From assembly GCA_018609825.1 (NCBI GenBank), contig JAHEOA010000032.1:1-37307 (forward strand): 37,307 bases of DNA, in the 5' to 3' direction. This document shows, one piece after another, positions 1 through 8,243 of this stretch. Every line of letters begins with the position of its first letter. Position 1 is the first letter of the stretch. The notes below the pieces were generated by a model. That model had not been told where the DNA came from and searched no databases. It was given only the letters and a program-made list of their open reading frames with translations. Position numbers and translations under genes: made by a program. The DNA comes from Candidatus Bipolaricaulota bacterium. Lineage in GTDB: Bacteria > Bipolaricaulota > Bipolaricaulia > RBG-16-55-9.

Positions 1-101
1 ACGAGGATCAGCTCAGCGTCATCGACACGAGCTCTCACGCCGAGGTCGGAACCATCGACGTCGGGACCGGACCGAACATCGTCGCCATCGGCGACATCTA
101 A
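1..101 (+). CDS. C-terminal end of a YVTN-type beta-propeller protein (partial)
   Basis: Only the last 33 codons are present, read in the frame that begins at base 3 and ends with TAA at 99-101. The visible residues include LSVIDTSSHAEVGTIDVG followed by a G-PN-VAIGD ending. This is the typical blade of YVTN/NHL-type beta-propeller repeat proteins (a V-D-T segment, a V-G-I-V strand, then G-P--VA). Such proteins are usually exported or cell-surface proteins. The domain order and any signal peptide lie outside the window, so no specific function is proposed. An intrinsic terminator follows 50 bases downstream. Confidence 0.6.
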   Translation, partial: EDQLSVIDTSSHAEVGTIDVGTGPNIVAIGDI

Positions 102-151
102 ACCTCCGCTCGACCGAAATTCGAAGCTCTACGCATTCCGAACAGCACCCA

Positions 152-190
152 GCGGCCTTGTCTCCCCGAGAGGCAGGGCCGCTTTTCTTC
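152..190 (+). terminator. Rho-independent terminator after the beta-propeller gene
   Basis: A hairpin with left arm at 152-164 and right arm at about 169-182 (GCGGCC pairing with GGCCGC, continued inward with two G-U pairs) is followed directly by TTTTCTTCTC. It lies 50 bases after the stop codon at 101. The rest of the gap up to 292 shows nothing I can support. Confidence 0.75.
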
Positions 191-292
191 TCAAACCTTT
201 CTCATCGCTGACGACCGCCCATCGCTCCACCGCGACGACAAGGGTGCCTGGAAGGAGTTTGCAGGGTTAGCCCGGGGTTTGAAGGCGCCCCG

Positions 293-718
293 TCAGTCTT
301 CGAATTCGGCGGGATCCATCCGGTGAATGTCGGGCAACCCGTCGAAGTGGCAATCGGCCGAGACGATGTGCGCAATCCGATGCTGTCGCATCACCGCCGC
401 GTGGAGCGAGTCGCGGGCCTGAAGGTGCGCAAATTCCCGATGCAATTCCATGGCCTGCCCCAATGCCTCGCGGTCGACCGGCCGAACGTCCGGGACGACG
501 CGCACGAAGAGGCGACAGACCTCGACGGCCCGTTCTCGTTGTCCCAGAGCCGTGTAGCGGTGGAGGATCTCCTGCAACACCTCCGCGTCGGTGACGGCGA
601 CCCGGTCGCCGGCCGCGACGGACTCCAGAATCGAGACACAGGGCGCCTTGAGCGGATGATCGACCCCGGCGGCATACATGGGCACGTTGGCGTCAACGAA
701 GAGGGGCTCGTCACTCAT
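293..718 (-). CDS. PIN-domain toxin (VapC-like ribonuclease)
   Basis: This encodes a 141-residue PIN-domain protein, the usual size for VapC-type toxins, which are Mg-dependent RNases that cleave tRNA or rRNA. Acidic residues sit where the family has its metal ligands: D9 in FVDAN near the N-terminus, E46/E50 in DAEVLQEIL, D103 in QARDSLHAA and D122 in IVSADCHFD. I chose the ATG at 718, which overlaps the antitoxin stop by 8 bases. An ATG at 724 is also possible; earlier in-frame ATGs would run into the antitoxin gene. The overlap implies translational coupling to the upstream antitoxin. The PIN family call is firm from the motifs, but the RNA target cannot be read from sequence. Confidence 0.85.
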   Translation of the reverse strand: MSDEPLFVDANVPMYAAGVDHPLKAPCVSILESVAAGDRVAVTDAEVLQEILHRYTALGQRERAVEVCRLFVRVVPDVRPVDREALGQAMELHREFAHLQARDSLHAAVMRQHRIAHIVSADCHFDGLPDIHRMDPAEFED

Positions 719-959
719 GGTCATGCTCCGGCATCGACTCCCGCTCCATCTCTTCCCAATCGGCCACTGGGAGCCGCAGCGCACTCAGTTGTCGAACCGC
801 GTGTCGTCGGTCGCTCGGATCGGCCTCGTCGTAGCAATCCTGGATCGCCTGGCGGATCAACGCGCCGACGGACGTGCCTCGCGCCTGCGCCAGCGCCTCG
901 AGCCGGTCATATTGTTCCGGGGGCAAGAGGACCTGGACGCGCCGGGTCAGGGTGGCCAT
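711..959 (-). CDS. Ribbon-helix-helix (CopG/VapB-like) antitoxin
   Basis: This 82-residue protein begins MATLTRRVQVLLPPEQYDRL and continues with ALAQARGTSVGALIRQAI. That is the strand-helix-helix pattern of CopG/Arc-type DNA-binding antitoxins. The acidic, aromatic C-terminus (VADWEEMERE) would be the toxin-binding tail. I prefer the ATG at 959, because the AAAGGAG ribosome-binding site lies 6 bases before it; the ATG at 965 directly abuts that site. The gene overlaps the PIN toxin by 8 bases. Such antitoxins normally repress their own promoter, and a palindrome lies about 30 bases upstream. Confidence 0.85.
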   Translation of the reverse strand: MATLTRRVQVLLPPEQYDRLEALAQARGTSVGALIRQAIQDCYDEADPSDRRHAVRQLSALRLPVADWEEMERESMPEHDHE

Positions 960-988
960 CGCCATCTCCTTTCATGAGCATGATGATG

Positions 989-996
989 TGTATACA
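989..996. promoter_or_regulatory. Candidate operator palindrome of the toxin-antitoxin operon
   Basis: A perfect 8-base palindrome, TGTATACA, sits in an AT-rich patch (about 987-1006) in the upstream region of the antitoxin gene. Ribbon-helix-helix antitoxins bind short palindromes overlapping their promoter, so this is the natural operator candidate. The minus strand here reads GATAATGTATACAC, which could supply -10-like hexamers. Binding is inferred. Confidence 0.45.
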
Positions 997-1107
997 TTAT
1001 CAAAAACCGTCGTTTCCCCCAAGTCGCTCGATGGCGGTTCATGGGAGAACGGCAGGAACCAGCCAGACCGGAATCGCCAAGAGGGACGCTCCCGCCCCCC
1101 TCTATGT

Positions 1108-1113
1108 TACCAT
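1108..1113 (+). promoter_or_regulatory. Possible -10 box of a leaderless transcript
   Basis: TACCAT ends 6 bases before the ATG at 1120, so transcription would begin at or next to the start codon. No convincing -35 hexamer is seen 17-18 bases upstream, and there is no Shine-Dalgarno sequence. This is the arrangement seen at leaderless genes in several high-GC phyla. It is a weak call on its own. Confidence 0.35.
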
Positions 1114-1119
1114 GGACGC

Positions 1120-1794
1120 ATGCGATCGCTTGCCCTCGCTCTCGCAACGCTCGTCATCCTGGCAATGCCCGTCGGGGCCCAGCTCTCCCCAAACCGCCCG
1201 CCGACGGAGACGTTGAACGCCGACACGGCCTTCACGCTCAACCGCGGCGAATGGCGAGTCGGCACCCTCAACCTCTACTTCAGCTTTCCGGACGTCGGCA
1301 CACCGTTCAGCCTAAACCAGCTGAAATGGCTCAACGTCGCATACGGCCTAACGCACCGTCTCCAGCTCGGAACCACCGTTCTGGAGAACGTATTGCAGGG
1401 TCCGAACGCCTGGGCCAAGTTCAACGCGCTGCGTACGCGTCAACTGGCGTTGGCGATGCCCTTGGAGATCGACATCGATCTCGACCCGTTCGTCGCCGGG
1501 GTCGGCAGCGGCCTGGCCATCAGCTGGACGCCCAGCCCGCCGACGTCGCTGCACGCGGGGCTCGGCTTTTGGGCGGCCGACGGGCAGGTGCAACTGAGCC
1601 GACTCCATGCGGCCCTGGAATACGCGCCGTTCGCGCACACGCATCTGTTCGTGGAGGCCGACGTCTGGCCGCTTGTCGTGGAGATCGGCTCGCTCAGCCG
1701 CTATCGGGCGTTCAACCTGGAGGTCTCCAGTCGCCTGGTCGAGGACGCCAAGCCCCATCTGGGCCTGGCGTTCGAGCTCTTCGTCCGGTTTTGA
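1120..1794 (+). CDS. Predicted outer-membrane/secreted protein of unknown function
   Basis: This encodes 224 residues. The start at 1120 gives a good signal peptide (MRSLALALATLVILAMPVGA, cut before QLSP). The mature part alternates polar and hydrophobic residues in short strands, for example GEWRVGTLNLYFSF, HRLQLGTTVLENV and HLFVEADVWPLVVEIG. The protein ends in ELFVRF, and a C-terminal Phe on an amphipathic strand is the usual assembly signal of outer-membrane beta-barrels. I do not recognise the family; a barrel of roughly eight to ten strands is my inference. There is no clear ribosome-binding site. It stands alone between the toxin-antitoxin pair and an antiporter encoded on the other strand. 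Confidence 0.7.
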   Translation: MRSLALALATLVILAMPVGAQLSPNRPPTETLNADTAFTLNRGEWRVGTLNLYFSFPDVGTPFSLNQLKWLNVAYGLTHRLQLGTTVLENVLQGPNAWAKFNALRTRQLALAMPLEIDIDLDPFVAGVGSGLAISWTPSPPTSLHAGLGFWAADGQVQLSRLHAALEYAPFAHTHLFVEADVWPLVVEIGSLSRYRAFNLEVSSRLVEDAKPHLGLAFELFVRF

Positions 1795-1833
1795 GTCGCG
1801 GATGCGCGCGGATCGTCACCGTGCGGATGGCCC

Positions 1834-3711
1834 TCAAGGAAGCCGATCCGGGTCGTCCTCGTCGTGCTGGGTGAGGCGCTGCGACTCCGCGGCCTCGGCG
1901 GCCCACTCGTCCGACTCCGTGGCGGGATCGACCAGCGCGATCAGCGTATCGCCCGGCTCCGGGACGGTCTGGATGTCGGCCGCGATCACGGCGAGCCGGC
2001 CGCCCCGCTTGACCGCGAACATCGGGATCGCGCTCTGGCCGTAGTGGTCGCAGAAGTCGCGGTAGCCGAACGCCTTGGTCAGCGACGTCCGCTTGAGCAT
2101 CGCCCCATGGGCAAATCGGCGCTCCAGCTCGCCATAAGTCACCCCGTCGCCGAACAGGAACCGCCCGCGCAGGTGTTTCGGCAAGAGCTCGGAGGCCTCG
2201 CCCTCGGCCGCGTTGAGCGGCGGCAGCTGGAAGACGTCGGATCGCCCGAAGACTTCCGCGAAGTGCAGCGCCGCCAGGGCGTTGACCTCGTCGTTGGGCG
2301 TGAGCGCGAAGAGCCGCCCCAGGCCGTCGAGGTCGATCTCGTCGAGGACGTACTCCTGCAGGACGCCCGCGTAGAACGTCTCGAAGCCGGCTTGGCGCGC
2401 GGCCGCAATGTGGGACCAGTTGTCGTCGACCAAGCGGACCTGGAAGCCCTCGTCGCTCAGGGCCTGGGCGATCTCGCGGGCCCACGGCTGCGCGCCGATG
2501 ACCAGCGCCCCTTGCGGGTTGGGATCGGCGACGCCCAGTCGCCGCGCCAGCGGCCCGGCGGTCAGGCCATAGACGGCCACGGTCCCCGTGATGACGGCGA
2601 ACGTGATCGCCACCAGCGACTCGGCCCCCGCGTAGCCGGCCTCGGCCAAGCGCAGCGCAAACAGCGACGAGACCGCCGCGGCCACGATGCCGCGGGGCGC
2701 CATCCAGCCGAGGAAGGCCCGCTCGCGCCAGCTCAGCCGCGACCCGAGCGTGCACAAGAACACGGCCAACGGACGCACGACGAGGATCAATAGCGCGATG
2801 AACAGCAGCGCCGGCGGGCCGAGCTCCGTGACGCTGTCCAAGGGCAGCCGGGCCGCCAGCGCGATAAAGAGCACCGCGATGAGCAGCACCCGGAGGTTCT
2901 CCTTGAACTCCACGATGTGCTTGACCGTGACGGCCCGCTGGTTGGCCAGGACCGCGCCCATGATCGTGACGGTCAGCAGCCCCGACTCCGGCTGGATCTG
3001 GTTGGCCGCGGTGTAGCCGATCACGGCGATCATGAGCGTGACGGGGTTCTGCAGGAAGTCGGGGATCCAATAGCGCCGCAGCGCCAACACCAGCAGCCCG
3101 GCGCCGGCGAGGCCGATCAGCCCGCCGCCGCCGATGGCCTTCAGGATCCCGACCGCCGCCAACCCGGTCGCGTGCCCGGCATCGCCGGTGGCCAGGATGG
3201 CCTCGAAGACGAGCACGGCCAGAATGGCGCCGATCGGATCGATGACGATCCCCTCCCACTTGAGCGTGGTGCCCACGCGACGGCGCGGGCGGAGCTGGCG
3301 CAAGAGGGGCATGATCACCGTCGGCCCGGTGACGACGAGGATCGCCCCCAACAGCGCCGCCAGCGAGGGGCTGAGATCGAAGATGGCCCAGGCGAGCGCC
3401 GCCGAGGCGAGCCACGTGACGAGCGCGCCGAGCGTGACGAGCCGGGTGAAGACCGAGCCGACCTCGCGCAGCTCGCGCAAGGACAGACTCAAGCCCCCCT
3501 CAAAGAGGATGATCGCCACGGCGATGGAGACCACGGGCAACAGCAGCTCGCCGAAGAGCTCATCGGGGTGGAGGAAGCCCGTGATGGGGCCGGCCAGGAA
3601 GCCGACCACCAACAACAGCAGGATCGAGGGCAGGTGGAGGCGCCACGCCAGCCACTGGGCGCCGATGCCCAGCGCGATGACGCCCGCGATGCCGATCAGG
3701 TGGGGTTCCAT
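1834..3711 (-). CDS. CPA1-type cation:proton antiporter with C-terminal TrkA-like domain
   Basis: This encodes 625 residues. Residues 1 to about 405 form about 12 membrane segments with antiporter features: LPSILLLLVVGFLAGP at the start, TGPTVIMPLLR, the acidic WEGIVIDPIGA segment (the likely ion-binding Asp) and GWMAPRGIVAAAV. The soluble remainder begins QGALVIGAQPWAREIAQAL, which resembles a TrkA-N Rossmann fold. It continues with a region resembling regulatory ion-gating domains and ends in an acidic tail. The protein would exchange Na+ or K+ for H+ across the inner membrane. GGAGG lies 4 bases before the ATG. It is transcribed divergently from the second antiporter. Ion specificity cannot be read from sequence. 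Confidence 0.88.
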   Translation of the reverse strand: MEPHLIGIAGVIALGIGAQWLAWRLHLPSILLLLVVGFLAGPITGFLHPDELFGELLLPVVSIAVAIILFEGGLSLSLRELREVGSVFTRLVTLGALVTWLASAALAWAIFDLSPSLAALLGAILVVTGPTVIMPLLRQLRPRRRVGTTLKWEGIVIDPIGAILAVLVFEAILATGDAGHATGLAAVGILKAIGGGGLIGLAGAGLLVLALRRYWIPDFLQNPVTLMIAVIGYTAANQIQPESGLLTVTIMGAVLANQRAVTVKHIVEFKENLRVLLIAVLFIALAARLPLDSVTELGPPALLFIALLILVVRPLAVFLCTLGSRLSWRERAFLGWMAPRGIVAAAVSSLFALRLAEAGYAGAESLVAITFAVITGTVAVYGLTAGPLARRLGVADPNPQGALVIGAQPWAREIAQALSDEGFQVRLVDDNWSHIAAARQAGFETFYAGVLQEYVLDEIDLDGLGRLFALTPNDEVNALAALHFAEVFGRSDVFQLPPLNAAEGEASELLPKHLRGRFLFGDGVTYGELERRFAHGAMLKRTSLTKAFGYRDFCDHYGQSAIPMFAVKRGGRLAVIAADIQTVPEPGDTLIALVDPATESDEWAAEAAESQRLTQHDEDDPDRLP

Positions 3712-3788
3712 CCGGCCTCCGGGTTCGTCATGCCCGTGCTCGCGATCCCTGGTCGCTCGCGACGACGGTCATCGTCGGGTCCTCAGCA

Positions 3789-3817
3789 TTGTGGCGACTG
3801 ATCGCGTACAGTAGCAT
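3789..3817 (+). promoter_or_regulatory. Promoter of the KefB-like antiporter gene
   Basis: TTGTGG (3789-3794), a 17-base spacer and TAGCAT (3812-3817) form a sigma-70-like promoter about 30 bases upstream of the ATG at 3850. The leader is short and has no strong Shine-Dalgarno sequence. Confidence 0.5.
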
Positions 3818-3849
3818 ACCCCACCGACAAGCCTTCTCGGGATTCTGCT

Positions 3850-5712
3850 ATGGAAACCGCCCATTCTGGTGCCTGGATCAGTCTTCTCATCGTTGCGGGC
3901 CTCGCGTTCCTCGTGCCCCTGACTCTATCCCGTTTGAAGGCGCTTCGCATCCCCGTCGTCGTCGGGGAGATCCTCGCCGGCATCGCCGTCGGGCAGAGCG
4001 GGCTCGGCCTCATCGAACCGAACCAGAACGAATGGCTCGACGTGCTGTCCACGCTCGGCTTTACGTACCTGCTCTTCTTGGCCGGCTTGGAGATCGACTT
4101 CGACGTGCTCGGCTCCTCGGCCCGTGGCCATTGGCGCAAGGCGGTCCGGACGTTCGGGGTGCCCATCGCCTATTTCGTCCTGATGCTGACCGCGAGCTTC
4201 GGCGCGGCGCTCCTGTTGCAGGCGTGGGGCCTGGTGGAGAACCCCTTTCTGATCGCGCTCGTGCTGGGCACGACCTCGCTCGGCATCGTCATGCCCGTGC
4301 TGCGGGAACGCGGCCTGTCCGGCCATCCCATCGGCCAGAGCATCCTGATGGCGACCATTCTGGCGGACTTCGGCACGATGCTGCTCTTGACCGCCGCCGT
4401 GGCGATCGAGCGGGGCACGACCGCCGACAGCGTGCTGCTCGTGTTGGTGTTGATCGTGGCGGTGCTCGTCGTCGATCGCGTGCTCCATCGGTTCCAGAAC
4501 TCCACGATCTTCAACAGCCTGTTTGAGGCGACGGCCGAGGTCGGCGTGCGCGGCTCGTTCTTGTTGATGTTCGTCTTCGTGGCGCTGAGCGATCAGCTCG
4601 GGGTGGAGTTCATCCTGGGCGCGTTCCTGGCCGGCGTCGTGGTCTCCTTGGCGGTGGGGCGCATCAAGGGGGCCGAGCTGCGGCGCAAGCTGGACGCCAT
4701 CGGCTTCGGGTTTTTCATCCCCATCTTTTTCATCATGGTCGGGGCGCGGTTCGACATCGGCACGCTCACGGGCTCGGTGACGACGCTATTGCTGATCCCG
4801 GCGTTGTTGGTGCTGCGCTACGTGGCCAAGATCGTGCCCGCGTTCATCTATCGGCTTCAGTACGACTGGCGACGCACGTGGGCCACGGGATGGATCCTCT
4901 CGCCCGGCCTGACGCTCATGATCGCGGCCGCCGACGTCGGCATGCGCGCCGGGCTGATCGAAAGCACCATGAACAACGCGATCATCCTGCTGGCGATCGT
5001 GACCTCCACGGTCTCGCCGCTCGTGTTCGATCGGCTCATGCCGCCCGTGACCACCCCGCCCAAGCGGCGGCTGTTGCTGGTGGGCATCAACGAGCACACG
5101 CTCATGCTGGCGCGGCACCTGCCCGAGGACGCCTTCGGCGAGGTCCGCTTTGTGGAGCTCGATCCCCGTTCCGCGGATCATGCCGAGGCGTCCGGCTTCA
5201 GCGTGGTGCGCGTCCGGGGAACGACCGAGGAGGAGCTGATCCGCGCCGGCATCGACGCCGACGCCATCGTCGTGGCCGCCACGGGCGACGACGAGACCAA
5301 CTGCCGCATCGCCGAACTGGCCCGACAGCGCTTCGAGTGCGACCACGTCGTGGCGCTCGTCCAGGGCCAGGACGCGACGCGCGAGCTCAAGCGCATCGGC
5401 GTCCAGGCCGTCACGCCGGCGCTGTCGACGCACTTCGTGCTGCGCAGCCTCGTCCATGATCCGGACTTCTTCGCCATGATGGAGAGCGAGGCCATCCGCA
5501 TGCACGAGGTCGAGCTGCGCGCGGAGGCGCTCGACGGGCAACAGGTCCAGGACGTGACGCTGCCTCAGGGCGTGCTGATCCTCTACGTGCATCGCGATCG
5601 GGAGCACCTCATCCCGAGCGGCGCGACCGAGCTGCGCGTCGGCGACCGGCTGACGCTGCTCGGGCCCCCCTCGGCCATCCAGGAGGTCGAGGACGACCTC
5701 AGCTTCAAGTGA
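3850..5712 (+). CDS. CPA2-type (KefB/KefC-like) cation:proton antiporter with TrkA-N and TrkA-C domains
   Basis: This encodes 620 residues. Residues 1 to about 400 are a 12-segment membrane domain with family marks such as PVVVGEILAGIAVG, TYLLFLAGLEIDFD, GTTSLGIVMPVLRE and FILGAFLAGVVVS. After PPKRRLLLVGINEHTL comes a TrkA-N nucleotide-binding fold with the pattern VELDPRSADHAEA, then VVAATGDDETN. A TrkA-C domain with VLILYVHRDREHLIPSGAT and LRVGDRLTLLGP ends the protein. It is likely a K+ or Na+ efflux antiporter gated by a nucleotide ligand. No separate KefF/KefG-type oxidoreductase gene lies beside it, so glutathione control as in E. coli is not supported. Confidence 0.9.
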   Translation: METAHSGAWISLLIVAGLAFLVPLTLSRLKALRIPVVVGEILAGIAVGQSGLGLIEPNQNEWLDVLSTLGFTYLLFLAGLEIDFDVLGSSARGHWRKAVRTFGVPIAYFVLMLTASFGAALLLQAWGLVENPFLIALVLGTTSLGIVMPVLRERGLSGHPIGQSILMATILADFGTMLLLTAAVAIERGTTADSVLLVLVLIVAVLVVDRVLHRFQNSTIFNSLFEATAEVGVRGSFLLMFVFVALSDQLGVEFILGAFLAGVVVSLAVGRIKGAELRRKLDAIGFGFFIPIFFIMVGARFDIGTLTGSVTTLLLIPALLVLRYVAKIVPAFIYRLQYDWRRTWATGWILSPGLTLMIAAADVGMRAGLIESTMNNAIILLAIVTSTVSPLVFDRLMPPVTTPPKRRLLLVGINEHTLMLARHLPEDAFGEVRFVELDPRSADHAEASGFSVVRVRGTTEEELIRAGIDADAIVVAATGDDETNCRIAELARQRFECDHVVALVQGQDATRELKRIGVQAVTPALSTHFVLRSLVHDPDFFAMMESEAIRMHEVELRAEALDGQQVQDVTLPQGVLILYVHRDREHLIPSGATELRVGDRLTLLGPPSAIQEVEDDLSFK

Positions 5713-5760
5713 TGGGCATGGGAGAGCGTCTCGCAGGGATGACCCGCGCGAACGGGCCCG

Positions 5761-6279
5761 TCAGGCCCGCTCGTCGTCGGGGTCCTCCGCGTCGCCGAGC
5801 CGGTCGGGCTCCTCGGCCGGCGTCTGTTCGGACTGTTCGTGGGCCTGCACGTTCTGGACGTAGATGTCGACGCTCTGCACGTCCAGGCCCGTCATGCGCT
5901 CCAGTTCCTGCTTGATTTCCTCTTGGATTTCGCGGGCCACTTCGTGGATAGGCTTGCCGTAGCTGACCGTGACGTTCATGCGCACGCGGAGGCCGTCGTC
6001 GCTCATCTCCACGTCGATCCCCTTGTTGCGCCCGCCGAAGATGCCGACGAAGCCGCCGCCGCGCTCGCGGATCTCGCCCAAGCCCTCGATGCCCGAGATC
6101 GCATGATGGACGATCTCGCGCAGCACGTCCTCGGTGAACGTGATCCGGCCCAGCTCGTCGGTCAGCTCGTTGACCGAGACGGGGTGGGAGGCCGGCTCGG
6201 GGGACTCGGTCGTCTCCGAGTCGACGTCGGTCTGCGGGGCCTGCTCGTCGGTCTCTTCCTCGTTCGGGTTCCAGTTCAT
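5761..6279 (-). CDS. Asp23/Gls24 family envelope stress protein
   Basis: This encodes 172 residues. A disordered acidic N-terminus (about 1-38) precedes the Asp23 domain (about 39-140). That domain contains ITFTEDVLREIVHHAISGIEG, then VRMNVTVSYGKPIHEVAREI and MTGLDVQSVDIYVQNVQ. This is the conserved order of DUF322 proteins, which coat the inner face of the membrane or support cell-envelope homeostasis in Gram-positive and some diderm bacteria. A second acidic tail follows. AAGGAGG lies 6 bases upstream of the ATG. It is downstream of hisIE but has its own candidate promoter, so it need not belong to the histidine operon. Confidence 0.9.
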   Translation of the reverse strand: MNWNPNEEETDEQAPQTDVDSETTESPEPASHPVSVNELTDELGRITFTEDVLREIVHHAISGIEGLGEIRERGGGFVGIFGGRNKGIDVEMSDDGLRVRMNVTVSYGKPIHEVAREIQEEIKQELERMTGLDVQSVDIYVQNVQAHEQSEQTPAEEPDRLGDAEDPDDERA

Positions 6280-6309
6280 CGAAATCCCTCCTTGGGGCTT
6301 TTCCCATCC

Positions 6310-6338
6310 ATGTTAAGGAGGACGGGCCGCGACGCCAA
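6310..6338 (-). promoter_or_regulatory. Candidate promoter of the Asp23 gene, inside a hairpin at the end of hisIE
   Basis: On the minus strand TTGGCG (6338-6333), a 17-base spacer and TAACAT (6315-6310) precede the Asp23 ATG by about 30 bases. The -35 box lies inside a perfect inverted repeat, GACGCC-GGTT-GGCGTC (6331-6346), at the hisIE stop codon. The hairpin has no T-run, so it is at best a weak terminator for the histidine operon. Confidence 0.45.
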
Positions 6339-6344
6339 CCGGCG

Positions 6345-6926
6345 TCAGCGGGGGCGGCGCCTCGCCAGTTCCGTCAGAACGTCGGACCACGGACGTTGGC
6401 GGGCGAACAGCAGCACCAGCAGATGGAAGACGAGATCGGCCGCCTCCCGGGCCAAGGCCTCGTCGTCGGCTTCCAGGGCGACTTCGACGGCCTCCTCGCC
6501 GACCTTCTGGCGCAGACGCCGCTCGTCGCCCAACAGCCGCGCCACGTAGGATTCCGCGCTCGGCTGGGCACGGCGATCCTCGAAGACCCGCCAGAGCTCG
6601 TCCAGGATCGACGACGGCTCGTCGCCGAAACAGGTCGCAGAGCCCGTGTGGCACGCCGGGCCCGTCTGTTCGACGCGAGCGAGCACGGTGTCGCCGTCGC
6701 AGTCCAGATGGAGCGACCGGACGCGCTGGACGTGGCCTGAGGTCTCGCCCTTCTTCCAGAGTGTCCCCCGGGATCGGCTCCAGTAGTGCATGGTGCCCGT
6801 ATCGCTGGTCCGCTGGAGCGCCTCCCGATCGGCGTAGGCCAGCATCAGGACGCGGCCGTCGACGTCCTGGGCGATCACGGGCACGAGGCCCTGCTCGTTC
6901 CACCGAACGTCATCCAGCGAGATCAT
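6345..6926 (-). CDS. hisIE: HisIE: phosphoribosyl-AMP cyclohydrolase / phosphoribosyl-ATP pyrophosphatase
   Basis: This is a bifunctional 193-residue enzyme for steps 2 and 3 of histidine synthesis. The HisI part (about 1-105) has [13 protein letters not shown], then [18 protein letters not shown], and the zinc/metal ligands in LDCDGD, ACHTG and CF. The HisE part (about 108-193) has [20 protein letters not shown] and [13 protein letters not shown]. The order and length match fused HisIE proteins. The ATG at 6926 overlaps the hisF stop as ATGA. It is the last gene of the operon. Confidence 0.96.
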   Translation of the reverse strand: MISLDDVRWNEQGLVPVIAQDVDGRVLMLAYADREALQRTSDTGTMHYWSRSRGTLWKKGETSGHVQRVRSLHLDCDGDTVLARVEQTGPACHTGSATCFGDEPSSILDELWRVFEDRRAQPSAESYVARLLGDERRLRQKVGEEAVEVALEADDEALAREAADLVFHLLVLLFARQRPWSDVLTELARRRPR

Positions 6927-7681
6927 CGGACCGTCACGCCCCGCTCGCGCAGATAGGCTTTGACGTCGCCGACGGTGTGCTGCCGATCGTGGAAGATCGA
7001 CGCCGCCAGCGCGGCCTGCGCCCCGCCCTCGGCCAGGGCCCGATAGAGGTCCGCGGGCGAGCCGCCGCCGCCGGAGGCGATCACGGGCACGTCGACGGCC
7101 TCCACAATGGATCGGGTCAACTCGATGTCGTAGCCGCCCAACGTCCCGTCGGCGTCCATGCTCGTGAGCAGAATCTCGCCCGCGCCGAGATCCGTCACCC
7201 GTTGCGCCCAATCGAGGGCATCGAGCCCGGTCGGCGTGCGACCGCCGTGGGTGAAGACCTCCCAGCGACCGTCCGCAACGCGCTTGGCGTCGATGGCCAC
7301 GACGACGCACTGGCGCCCGAACCGTCGAGCCGCCTCCCGGATCAATTCGGGCGCCTCGACGGCCGCCGTGTTGATGGAGACCTTTTCCGCGCCGGCTCGC
7401 AGCGTCCGATGCAGCCCGTCCACGGACGACACGCCGCCGCCGACGGTCAGGGGAATGAACAGCCGCTCGGCCGTGCGCCGGACGGTCTCCAATAGCGTCT
7501 CGCGCCCCTCCACCGAGGCGCTGATGTCGAGAAACGCCACCTCGTCGGCCCCTTGCGACTCGTACGCCGCGGCCAGCTCGGCCGGGTCGCCGATCCGTCG
7601 AAGATCCTTGAACTGCACGCCCTTGACGACCTGGCCGCCGTCGACGTCGAGACAGGGAATGATCCGCGCGGCGAGGCTCAT
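6923..7681 (-). CDS. hisF: HisF: imidazole glycerol phosphate synthase, cyclase subunit
   Basis: This 252-residue (beta/alpha)8-barrel protein uses ammonia from HisH to convert PRFAR to IGP and AICAR. The start [17 protein letters not shown] contains the first catalytic Asp (the family's Asp11). VVVAIDAKR contains the second (the family's Asp130). GGG-SS and [11 protein letters not shown] form the two phosphate-binding loops. It overlaps hisB by 4 bases upstream and hisIE by 4 bases downstream, so translation is probably coupled. HisH is encoded in the same operon but is separated from hisF by hisA and hisB. Confidence 0.97.
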   Translation of the reverse strand: MSLAARIIPCLDVDGGQVVKGVQFKDLRRIGDPAELAAAYESQGADEVAFLDISASVEGRETLLETVRRTAERLFIPLTVGGGVSSVDGLHRTLRAGAEKVSINTAAVEAPELIREAARRFGRQCVVVAIDAKRVADGRWEVFTHGGRTPTGLDALDWAQRVTDLGAGEILLTSMDADGTLGGYDIELTRSIVEAVDVPVIASGGGGSPADLYRALAEGGAQAALAASIFHDRQHTVGDVKAYLRERGVTVR

Positions 7682-8232
7682 TCCCAGGCCACCTCGCCCT
7701 TGGTGCTCGCGACCTCCGACTGCGGCCGCACGGCCCCGGCCAGCGCGCGGCCGAGCGCCTTGAACGCGGCTTCCACGATGTGATGGGTGTCCTCGCCCGC
7801 CAGCGGCCGAACGTGGAGCGTGAACCCGCCATCCAACGCCATCGACCGCAGCATGTGCGCGTACATGCCGTCGGGCAGATCGACCGACGCGTAGGGCCGA
7901 TCCACGAGGTCGACGGCCGCCATGACGAGCGCGTCGTCCATGGGCACGATCGCATGCGCGATGCGGACGATCTTGAGATCCGGCAGGGCCTGGCGAATGC
8001 CGCGCCCGAGCGCGATGCCGACGTCTTCAATCAGATGATGGTCGTCCTCGCCCTGGGCCTCCAGCTCGAGATCGAGGCCCCCATGGCGGGCGAGCGTCTC
8101 CAGCATGTGGCGCAGGAAGTAGGGATCGGTCTGAACGTGGGACCGGCCCGTTCCGTTCAGCCGCAATTGGAGAGAGATGTCGGTCTCGCCCGTGCGGCGA
8201 TCGATCGTCGTCCACCCGTTGTCGGTGCTCAT
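7678..8232 (-). CDS. hisB: HisB: imidazoleglycerol-phosphate dehydratase (single-domain)
   Basis: This encodes 184 residues, the dehydratase alone without the phosphatase domain of E. coli HisB. The Mn-binding repeats are visible as [17 protein letters not shown] and, in the second half, [20 protein letters not shown]. The first ligand motif reads [17 protein letters not shown] rather than the common GFLDHML. An Arg thus replaces the usual Asp, while the His ligand is kept. AAGGAG lies 8-9 bases before the ATG. It overlaps hisF by 4 bases. No histidinol-phosphate phosphatase is encoded in this operon, so that enzyme must be elsewhere. Confidence 0.95.
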   Translation of the reverse strand: MSTDNGWTTIDRRTGETDISLQLRLNGTGRSHVQTDPYFLRHMLETLARHGGLDLELEAQGEDDHHLIEDVGIALGRGIRQALPDLKIVRIAHAIVPMDDALVMAAVDLVDRPYASVDLPDGMYAHMLRSMALDGGFTLHVRPLAGEDTHHIVEAAFKALGRALAGAVRPQSEVASTKGEVAWE

Positions 8233-8243
8233 GAACCCGCTCC

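Noticed and set aside
1712..3415. A 567-codon ORF on the minus strand in another frame of the antiporter gene
   Set aside because: Its product is Arg/Gly/Ala-rich low complexity with no domain, and the antiporter frame has clear membrane segments and motifs. High GC content creates such long shadows.
5735..5775. Inverted repeat (CGGGCC-CGTCA-GGCCCG) between the converging KefB-like and Asp23 genes as a bidirectional terminator
   Set aside because: The stem is only 6 bp, overlaps the Asp23 stop region and has no T-run on either strand.
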